DNA of 64,000 nt from Sweltsa coloradensis. Its lineage: Eukaryota; Arthropoda; Insecta; Plecoptera; Chloroperlidae. How positions within the stretch are numbered: the first letter of the stretch is position 1; every line of letters starts with the position of its first letter. The stretch spans positions 1 through 64,000 of the forward strand of contig JAMZAV010000955.1 of the NCBI GenBank assembly GCA_024449915.1, in the 5' to 3' direction. This document shows, piece by piece, positions 55,953-64,000 of this stretch. The notes beneath the pieces are model-generated. The model made no database searches and was not told the DNA's origin. It was given only the letters and a program-made list of their open reading frames with translations. A program made the translations under genes and the position numbers.

Positions 55953-58254
55953 TAGACCAGGAGCTAATTCCTGTAGGAGCGATATTAACGAAATTGGCTC
56001 ACCCCACTTAACATCTCAAATCTGACTTGACCACGTGTTAGTATGCACCTTATGAAACAGCCCCAGGTAGTATGTCACTTCGAATTGTGGTATACGTTTT
56101 TTTTTAGAGGCCATTTTGTTTTTGAATGTGCAATCATTGAAACGCTTACTCACTACTGTCTTTAAATGTACACAACTCTGGACTCGGTTAACCGATTTTA
56201 ATTATAAAATACAGATTTGTAGGTGACTGTATGCTTTCCCTATTATATACAATCAATTTTTAATAAACATATGATTTCATTGCTAAAAATTGCAGACACA
56301 GCAAAAATAGTGTAAATAATTTTACAAAAATGTGATTCAAGCATAAATTCACAAATTATTTTGGTCAGTTAGCGCTATGTTTTTATACATTATTAGGATT
56401 TATAAAACTAACTCATGTACAACATATATAAAAAATATGGATTATTGCACGTTTGAGTATATAAGCGTTGAAGGACGAGCATTTTCAGTAGATTGTACGC
56501 TATTTAACTATGATTTTCATTTAACTTCATTTTGTCATTGCTCGTAAAGAATAACATTTTTAAAGTAGTTCCAACGAACAATACATGCAAATGGTAAAAT
56601 TGAATGATATAAAAAATGCGATTTAAAGATTTTTGCAGAATAGTCGATTTTATGGAATTTTCAGTTTCAAAAGTGGAAAAAGTGGAAAAGTGCGATTCTC
56701 ACGTGACAAATTTATTTGCTGGCACTTATAATCTTGGAAAGTATAATTTAAGAGTTTTTGAAGGTTCTCTGAAAACTTACATCTAATTCGGAGTAGTCGT
56801 TTGTCCTGGACAGCAAAGCAATTAACGACGACATGTTCAAACAATCAAAAACGTCCGAGGAAATGGTGCAACAATAGTTCATTGGAGGTCACAAGCATAC
56901 AAATTTTGGAAAAGGTACTTTATGACCTAATGATCAAAAATTGATATGGTCAAATTGAAGATTCTACTCCATTAACTCACTGGAGGTCAAAAAATTAAAA
57001 TCTTTATATAAAACAATTTTACTGTAAAAATTATATTTTTGGAATCTGTTTAATCCTCATTATTGGTTTACCATGTAATTATTCTCAAAAAATTCAAATT
57101 TGGTAAAAAATATAAATTTTACAGAAAAATTACTTGGTAAACCAATAATGAGGATTAAAAAGATTCCAAAAATATAATTTTTACAGTAAAATTGTTTTAT
57201 ATAAAGATTTTAATTTTTTGACCTCCAGTCTCCAGTGAGTTAATGGAGTAAAATCTTCAATGTGACCATATCAATTATTGATCATTAGGTCATAAAGTTC
57301 CTTTTCCAAAATTTGTATGCTTGTGACCTCCAATGAACTATTGTTGCACCATTTCCTCGGACGTTTTTGATTGTTTGAACATGTCGTCGTTAATTGCATT
57401 GCTGTCCAGGACAAACGACTACTCCGAATTAGATGTAGTTTTCAGAGAACCTTCAAAAACTCTTAAATTATACTTTCCAAGATTATAAGTGCCAGCAAAT
57501 AAATTTGTCACGTGAGAATCGCACTTTTCCACTTTTTCCACTTTTGAAACTGAAAATTCCATAAAATCGACTATTCTGCAAAAATCTTTAAATCGCATTT
57601 TTTATATCATTCAATTTTACCATTTGCATGTATTGTTTGCTGGAAACTACTTTAAAAATGTTATTCTTTACGAGCAAGGACAAAATGAAGTTAAATGAAA
57701 ATCATAGTTAAATAGCGTCTAATCTACTGAAAATGCTCATCCTTCAACGCTTATATACTCAAACGTGCAATAATCCGTATTTTTTATATATGTTGTACAT
57801 GAGTTAGTTTTATAAATCCTAATAATGTATAAAAACATAGCGCTAACTGACCAAAATAATTTGTGAATTTATGCTTGAATCACATTTTTGTAAAATTATT
57901 TACACTATTTTTGCTGTGTCTGCAATTTTTAGCAATGAAATCATATGTTTATTAAAAATTGATTGTATATAATAGGGAAAGCATACAGTCACCTACAAAT
58001 CGGTATTTAATAAATTAAAATCGGTTAACCGAGTCCCGAGTTGTGTACATTTAAAGACAGTAGTGAGTAAGCGTTTCAATGATTGCACATTCAAAAACAA
58101 AATGGCCTCTAAAAAAAAACGTATACCACAATTCGAAGTGACATACTACCTGGGGCTGTTTCATAAGGTGCATACTAACACGTGGTCAAGTCAGATTTGA
58201 GATGTTAAGTGGGGTGAGCGAAAAAAAAATCCACAGGGTCTGGCTCCTGGTCTA
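55953..58254. mobile_element. 2.3-kb near-perfect palindromic element, 3-bp CTT duplication
   Basis: Begins TAGACCAGGAGC and ends GCTCCTGGTCTA; flanked by CTT at 55950-55952 and 58255-58257. The two ~1.1-kb arms are inverted copies with few differences, meeting near 57104 with almost no spacer. Only the outer ~40 bp differ between arms. A 7-base word is duplicated in one arm ('ctccagtctccagt', 57227). AT-rich, no ORF. Removing it plus one CTT restores ATA TCC CTT CTA CCG (ISLLP). Transposon class unknown. Confidence 0.9.
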
Positions 58255-58766
58255 CTTCTACCGATCTTTTCTAAAGTCTTTGAAATAATACTACACAGAA
58301 ACATTTACAACCATGTGTTAATGGCAATTGCTCCGGAGCAGCATGGCTTTGTGCGCAAACGTTCTACAGTAACAAATATCTTGCAATATTTTCTCAAGAT
58401 ATCGCTGATTGCATGAAAAAAAGATGCAAGTTGATGGAGTCTACACTGATGTTAGTAAAGCTTTTGACACTTTAGACCATAGGCTTCTTGCGCATAAACT
58501 AGAAAGCTTTGGTATCTGTGGAAAGATAATAGAACTTCTACGAGACTATCTTACTGGTAGAACACAATCGGTTGGTATTGATGCAAGTTCATCTTCATTC
58601 ATTTCTGCCACGTCTGGAGTACCACAGGGATCGATTTCTTGGCCCACTTTTATTTACTCTCTTTGTAAATGACCTTCCATCGCAAATCAAGAGTGCAAAA
58701 TGTCTGTTGTATGCAGATGATCTGAAACTACACCTTCCTGTCACGGATCAAATGGACTCCTTCAGA
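58255..58766 (+). pseudogene. Host LINE ORF2, RT palm fragment
   Basis: Resumes 'LPIFSKVFEIILHRNIYNHV', 'EQHGFVRKRST', then 'DVSKAFDTLDHRLLAHKLES' (catalytic F-D block), 'TSGVPQGS' and, after a frameshift, 'GPLLFTLFVNDLP' and 'CLLYADDLKLHLP' (YADD). Interrupted after 'DSFRL' by a poly-T, the reversed tail of an antisense LINE. Confidence 0.92.
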
Positions 58767-59404
58767 CTTCTTTTTTTTTTTCTTTAGGACAAATTGTACA
58801 TTTTATGTAACAACAACACAATTTTAGTGTATGTGTCCTTAAGCTAAAAAAAAAATGTTACTAATACTAATATCATGAGAAATTGTCATACTAGGAAAAC
58901 GCTTAAGTCCCGCCGCGTTGTTGGATGAGCGTAATTGGTGCATTGAGCTGCCATGTGTTATGCGGATTTTCTGTTCTGTGAAAAAATCATTACTAAGTTG
59001 AAGATTTTTTTTTCAATTATTTAAAATAAATAAAAATAAACTTTAATTCTTAATTTTTTTAATTAATCGTAATTTTAAAAAAGAAAAAAATTGTAAAATT
59101 TTGATTTTCATAAGAAATAATTATTCGATTGAGCTCAAATTTCACACAAATATATTAATTCATAAAATTAAGGTTCTGTGAAAAAATCATTACAATCGGA
59201 CAAAGCGTGTAGGTATTATAAATCGAATAATTTTTTTAAAAATCGAAAAAAATCGTAAAATTGCAATTTTTATGAGAATTTTTTTTCGATCGCGCTCAAA
59301 AACGTGGCAGTTCTAAGTTCAGAGATTTCGAAGGTCTCAATAAAATTTCATCGCAATCGGAGTATCGGTTTAGCCGGAATCGTGCTAACAAACAGACAAA
59401 AATA

Positions 59405-59442
<38 letters not shown>

Positions 59443-60284
59443 ATTCCGGATTTTTTTCTCCAGTGTAGTGAAATGGAATCTTCGCTTCGCTCGCTACGCT
59501 CGCTACGCTCATCCAAATATGTAATATATTGTAAATAATGATAATTATTGAAAAGTAATAAAATAAGGTTCATTTCATTATATTATAGTTAATCAATAAT
59601 ATCAAGTGATAACAGGAATTTCTGTGAGTGTATCATTTAAGTAATCAATAAGATAATAGTAGGCTTTTAGAATTAAAATTTGTTTTAGTTCATGTTTGAA
59701 ACGGTCATAGCTTGAAATGTTTTTAATGGATTCTGGAAGATGGTTATAAAGAGATTTATGTTAGTAGTCTGAGTTTCCTTGTCCAAGTTTTGTGTGATAT
59801 GAGTTTAGCTGTAGGTGATTTTTTTTACGTGTGTCAAGATCATGGACATTTGCATTTACTGAGTAGGTGTGTATATTTTTTTTGATTCCTAAAATTGATT
59901 TGAAAATGTATGAACATGAAATGGTAAGGATTTTGTGGCGTATAAAAAAAGGTTTACAGTGTTCTGTGGGATCAAGGGAACAAATTGCTCTAATTGATTT
60001 TTTTGTATAATGAAAACTTTATTAATGTGGGTCGATATACCCCAAAATTCATTTCCGTAGCTTATATATGACTCAAATAATGAAAAGTAGCATATTTTGG
60101 CTGTAGGGATGTTACTTATCTGCCTGATGGTCCTTATAGCATAACAAGACGAATTAAGTTTTGGTATTAATGTATTGATATGATCGTGCCATGTTAGATG
60201 TTGGTCTATTGTTAAGCCTAGAAATACATTTGATGAAACTTGTGTTATATTTGAATTATCTGAAAAATTAGTTAGGTAAACTTG
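58767..60284 (-). mobile_element. Antisense 5'-truncated LINE inserted in the host LINE
   Basis: Minus strand. Poly-A tail (poly-T at 58769-58786) after 'caatttgtcctaaag'; 3' UTR split by a Helentron-like element (58891-59516); C-terminal ORF from 60284 down to 59613. The break in the host LINE ('SFRL' / 'LDLDSLSEW') shows the whole block is one insertion. Confidence 0.8.
58891..59516 (-). mobile_element. Helentron-like (HINE) element, family A copy 5
   Basis: Minus strand: 3' CCTAG + T at 58891 with AACGC hairpin, subterminal 'ttggatgagcgtaattggtgc', 5' end TTGGATGAGCGTAGCGAGCG at 59516. A ~33-base A run is at 59407-59441. Youngest layer of the nest. Confidence 0.75.
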
Positions 60285-60317
60285 ATCTTGATTCGCTGTC
60301 AGAATGGTGTCGGACAT
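59613..60317 (-). pseudogene. Antisense LINE ORF2 C-terminus
   Basis: 'VFLGLTIDQHLTWHDHINTL', 'SSCYAIRTIRQ', 'YFSLFESYISYGNEFWG', and after a frameshift 'HLQLNSYHTKLGQGNSDY' and 'LYNHLPESIKN...FKHELKQ'. LGLTID-x-x-L-W and the W-G / LP-x-S-I ... F-K words are LINE thumb and C-terminal signatures. A different family from the host LINE. Confidence 0.85.
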
Positions 60318-61041
60318 GGTTATTGAATCTTAATGTGTCAAAGTGCTTCACTATTTATTTTACAAACAAGAAGAAACAGCTACATTTTAACTTCTGTGTA
60401 AATAGTTCTGTCCTTGAGCGTGTTAATGAAATAAGAGATCTTGGAATAGTTTTTGCGTCAAGTTTGTCGTTTAATCAGCATAATATAAAAAATTAGTTCC
60501 TAAAGCGCATACAATGTTAGAATTTATAAATCGATACTGTGTGGACACATTCAGTGAACGAACATTACGCCGCCTTTACATAACTCTAGTGAGGCCTCAA
60601 GTTGAATATGCAACTCAAATTTGGAATCCAAACCATGTCACAAAAATTGCTGTTATAGAGAGAGTGCAACAACGATATTTCAAACACTTGTGCTTCAAGG
60701 CTAATAAGGAATACCATAGAGTAAATTATCTAGGTATGTGTTCTGACAACAATCTAAGTACCCTTGAAAATCGGAGGAAATTTATGGACATTGTTCTGCT
60801 CTTCAAAGTTGCTAATAACCTGCTTGACACGCCTCTAATTGAGTCATTAAACTACCATGTGCCACCAAGGAACACTCGAATTCATAAACTGTTTCATCTT
60901 CCCTCCAGCCGCATTGATGTGCACAAGTATTCGTGTTTAATAAGGTTGCAGGCTACGTACAACAATCTTTTATCATTGAATGGGTCTAATTTAGATTTGC
61001 ACAATAGTAACATCCATCACTTTCGAAAACAACTAAAATAA
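60285..61041 (+). pseudogene. Host LINE ORF2, C-terminal fragment
   Basis: 'LDLDSLSEWCRTWLLNLNVS', 'NEIRDLGIVFASSLSFNQH', a short frameshift at about 60490, then 175 codons with 'TLRRLYITLVRPQVEYATQI', 'ERVQQRYFKHLC', 'LENRRKFMDIVLLFK', stop at 61041. LVRP-x-x-EY and L-E-x-RR-x-x-x-D are standard for the C-terminus of Jockey/CR1 RTs. It is the longest intact piece in the window. Confidence 0.92.
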
Positions 61042-61159
61042 ATATTATAATCAACTTCACTTATGTCTATATCGCTCTGCTTTCCCATACAATTCATATT
61101 CCACTTTACACACTCACACAATCATTCATCATCAATCATAACATACAACGCAATACGCT

Positions 61160-61345
61160 CATACATACATACTACATACATACATACATACATACATACA
61201 TACATACATACATACATAATAATACATACATACTTTACATAAATACATACATACATACATACATACATACATACATACATACATACACATAATACATACA
61301 TACATACATACATACATACATACATACATACTTACATACATACAT
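61160..61345. repeat. (CATA)n microsatellite in the LINE 3' UTR
   Basis: Long CATA array with a few interruptions, between the LINE stop codon and its A-rich tail. ORFs over it are artefacts. Confidence 0.97.
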
Positions 61346-61507
61346 CTCACACACACATACATTCATGTTTATATAATTTGTTATAGTCATTTTTTATGTA
61401 ACTAATTTTACATTGGATTGTTTGCGATTTGTATGTTATACTTTGGTAAATTACACTTGTGGGACATTTGTCCTGTTGTAATGTTGCCACAAACAAATAA
61501 ATAAATA

Positions 61508-63286
61508 TTTATATATTATTTTAAATATATATATTATTTTGGCATATTTTTGTAATTTGTGTTAATATCAATTTATATCTTATACGTGTAGACTTAAAAA
61601 TGGGATATTTAACTTCACATCAGAATACGTCAAAAAGAAATTGTTAATCTTATTCACACAATATTATACAAGGTAGAACTAAGGAGTAACGTTGCTTGAG
61701 GTAAAAAATAATTTAAAAACAATCACTTACTCAGAAAACAAACATAATTTCCTCGCAACTGTTTCAAAATAGTTGTTAAAATTGCCCTGCAAACTCATAA
61801 ACTCGCACAAGAACTGGAATTTACCCAATTGATTTAATGACAATGGAATTGGTACATAAGAATTTAGTTGAGTCAATCAGGCATTTTAGCTGCATAGAAT
61901 AGTTTAGTTTTATTTTAATATAAAGTTTAAAAATTTAAATTGATATTTTGATGGTGATATTAAATAATATAAACGTTATTACCTAGGCCTGTAGCTTTTT
62001 CTTTTCTTACTTTATCAATGATGGTTAAATCCCAATACCAAAACAAAGAAAATATATTTTAGACATTGGTTGCAAAGCATACAGATTCTCAGTACTTTGA
62101 ACTGACGTAGAAAGATTCATATTAAAGTGTGGAAATCTCCCCGAAAGGGAAGAATGATATGGCCGGGAGCCACTCGTGTTGGTTTCTAGCAGTAATTGTG
62201 TTTTATGCTAGAGAGTGCTGGGGTGTTACATAACATACATAACTAATCTCCCGGGTTAGGTGGGACCTGTGCCAACATACCCATCCAATATCGCACATAT
62301 ATCTCCCCAGGATATAGTCGGTTCATGCTTACGATATGCACCAACAGACAACTAGGAATTTGTATAAGAAGAAGAACAGTAGTATGTGGTAGATGGTGCT
62401 GGTCTATGGTGAACGAATAATGATGTTTGCAAAAACAGCAAGTAATGAAGATCGTTATTGTGCCTTTGTTTTAACAAATTTAAAACCCAAGTCTTAGACA
62501 TGGAAAATCTGTAGCAGTTTCATTTATCCATTCTATTTTCTACACAGATAATTTGTGCATAAATTTAAAGGTAGAATGTTTTGCACTTTCTTTCTCACTA
62601 ATAAATATAGGGCCCATATTCCATTTCTAGAACATAGAAGTTTTCGTTATGAACAGACGTGCTTGCTGCTGGAGTCGTTGGAGCTCAACGTGCATACTGA
62701 TCACGTAATGCAATTTGATCATATTTGTAGGTATGATAAATTATTACAATTTTGTTTGTAATCAATTATTGGAGATAATGGAGAATGTACTTTACTTGTA
62801 ACTTGGCAAAATAATAATAATTAATGAATATCAAAATCACAACTCATATCTATCAAATTATTAAGTCAGTTCTCTTGTCATTTACCACTTGGCATTATAT
62901 GTCATTTGAAATAACACCATGTATTTAATTAAAAAAATGATATCAAGATGACCACTAATACCCTGAATCACCTCACTACCTCACATGCCCATTAAATTGC
63001 ATGGTGTGATTGTAAAGAAGATACTGATTTTTACTAAATGCCTAAAACACGATATCCATTCTGTCAATTTATATGAGCATACTTATCGAAGTATTCACAA
63101 GTCAAACAGTTGAAGCTCTCAAATATAAGCATCACATTTCAGTCCGTCCGTCGTTGTTCATTTAAGTGTGGTCACGTCTTTCGATAAAAACCGAACAAGA
63201 CCTCCGAATGGCAAGCATTTTGTTGTTGTCATTGCCTTTCATCGAGGATGATTCATAATGTTTTTGATGATCACACATATTTACAG
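61508..63286. other. AT-rich non-coding DNA
   Basis: No gene recognised. 62.1-62.35 kb ('gtctagcag', 'ctcccgggttaggtgggacc', 'tctccccaggatatag') is less AT-rich and may be a repeat remnant. Confidence 0.4.
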
Positions 63287-63315
63287 ATACCCGGCACCTC
63301 CACCAACAACGAGAA
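63287..63315 (+). other. Weak micro-exon candidate
   Basis: 'acatatttacag' acceptor, 29 bp, then GTAAAT donor. One frame gives 'YPAPPPTTR', which resembles 'DPAPPPKLT' of the 51.86-kb exon candidate through a shared 17-base word (63290-63306). Very short, so chance is possible. Confidence 0.2.
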
Positions 63316-63352
63316 GTAAATGCACTAACATAACGAATCTTAAGTTGTATTA

Positions 63353-63779
63353 AAGGTTCGTTCGCCTGTGCTGCACTTTGCACTGAACTATATTGCACTG
63401 TACGGTGAGTTCATTTCAGTTCAGTGCAGAAGTTCATCGAGTGCAGTCGTTACTGGCGAACAATAAAAGCTGTAACTGGCAATTTGTTTTCTTTAAAAAC
63501 GTAACCTTCTACACACTCATTCGCACTCGAAAATATAATTTGCTTCGTGGTTAACAAAATAAGTCTTCGATAGACCTATCCCTTACATTCTTGGTGCTGA
63601 ATTCCTTCACTGTACTATTGCAGCGGCTCCAGAGCGCGTGCAGAAGTTCATGAACTTATTGCAGTCTGCACTTTTCAGATGAACGGCGACCATCTTCTTG
63701 CACGACTACATGCGAACGGTGAAAAGTGCAATAGTTTACATTCATGCAGAAAGTTGGTACTTTTCGACGAACGAACCTT
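63353..63779. mobile_element. TIR element, ~427 bp
   Basis: The left end AAGGTTCGTTCG is mirrored at the right (CGAACGAACCTT). The interior repeats 'gcact' words and 'gcagaagttcat' (63426 and 63640). No clear target duplication. No ORF. Confidence 0.6.
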
Positions 63780-64000
63780 AAAATATCTTCCTTAATATTC
63801 AGCGCACCACTGGAAACGAAGTTTGAACAATGTAAAGGAATGTATTATTATTTAATGTTTGTATTCTTATTTGACGATCTGTTTCTTAGCGTAGATTCGC
63901 TCCATCTTCCGTACGAGTGCTTGTCACATGTACCTGATGTCACGTATCAAACATTGTGAAGATTGGCAATGGAGTGTCCAAAATGAAACAAGGTTCCTTG

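Larger units (their letters stand above)
55448..61507 (+). mobile_element. LINE (Jockey/CR1-like) with three layers of nested insertions
   Basis: Pieces of one ORF2 in order and same strand: 55448-55525, 55815-55952, 58255-58766 and 60285-61041, followed by a 3' UTR ending 'aaacaaataaataaat' near 61507. Gaps are filled by a ~290-bp insert, a 2.3-kb palindrome and an antisense LINE that itself holds a Helentron-like element. 5' truncated before the RT domain. Confidence 0.8.

Noticed and set aside
1..64000. CRISPR arrays, bacterial operons, ribosomal RNA genes and intact tRNA genes
   Set aside because: No regularly spaced direct repeats with unique spacers, no Shine-Dalgarno/ORF clusters, no rRNA-like blocks; tRNA-like segments are SINE heads with poor cloverleaves.

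Overview
The window is AT-rich (roughly two thirds A+T by eye) nuclear DNA of an animal, very probably a marine or aquatic invertebrate. I see no bacterial-type operons and no long intact ORF. The content is many families of broken eukaryotic transposons (several LINE clades, tRNA-derived SINEs, Tigger/pogo, hAT and piggyBac-like copies, MITEs, Helitron/Helentron-like elements), a few short splice-flanked segments that look like exons of long-intron genes, (CATA)n microsatellites, and a striking over-use of the palindrome TAGGCCTA. The phylum cannot be fixed from the sequence alone.

Layout. 0.9-2.4 kb: three diverged copies of a ~190-bp unit, one split by a 3-bp-TSD MITE and one by a piggyBac-like TTAA MITE. 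2.7-6.5 kb: relics of RNase H-encoding LINEs on both strands, a foldback, and an RTE-like LINE tail. 6.7-15.5 kb: tRNA-derived SINEs, foldback MITEs, a Helentron-like element and a second piggyBac-like MITE. 16.3-22 kb: a 1.4-kb Tigger derivative, a MITE, a tandem repeat, and hAT and LINE remnants. 22-28 kb: a cluster of Helentron-like elements plus two minus-strand exon candidates. 28.9-32.1 kb: a foldback MITE and a LINE split by an insert. 32.9-41.7 kb: a degraded 5.4-kb TIR transposon among Helentron-like pieces and a SINE. 41.9-43.1 kb: an exon candidate and a CpG-rich, promoter-like segment. 43.2-47.8 kb: more Helentron-like copies. 48-53.2 kb: a TA-flanked MITE and the best host-exon candidates. 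54.6-61.5 kb: one LINE carrying a 2.3-kb near-perfect palindrome, a second antisense LINE, and a Helentron-like element inside that second LINE. 63.3-63.8 kb: a final TIR element.

Two observations stand out. (1) At least a dozen copies in three to five families share a 5' end TTGGATGAGCG, a subterminal inverted copy of it near the other end, a small hairpin (AACGC...GCGTT in many copies) and a terminus CCTAG followed by T. This is the architecture of non-autonomous Helentrons (HINEs). (2) A 2302-bp almost perfect inverted repeat sits inside a LINE reverse transcriptase with a 3-bp CTT duplication; removing one CTT and the repeat restores the conserved RPISLLP reading frame, so insertion was precise.

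Host genes are only glimpsed. Phase-compatible minus-strand exon candidates lie at 53.0 and 51.2 kb and at 24.67 and 24.2 kb, single ones at 41.9 kb (minus) and 51.86 kb (plus), and a possible bidirectional promoter at 42.6-43.1 kb. I do not recognise the encoded proteins. Nothing here shows a working pathway; the logic of the region is serial transposon insertion into introns and intergenic DNA.
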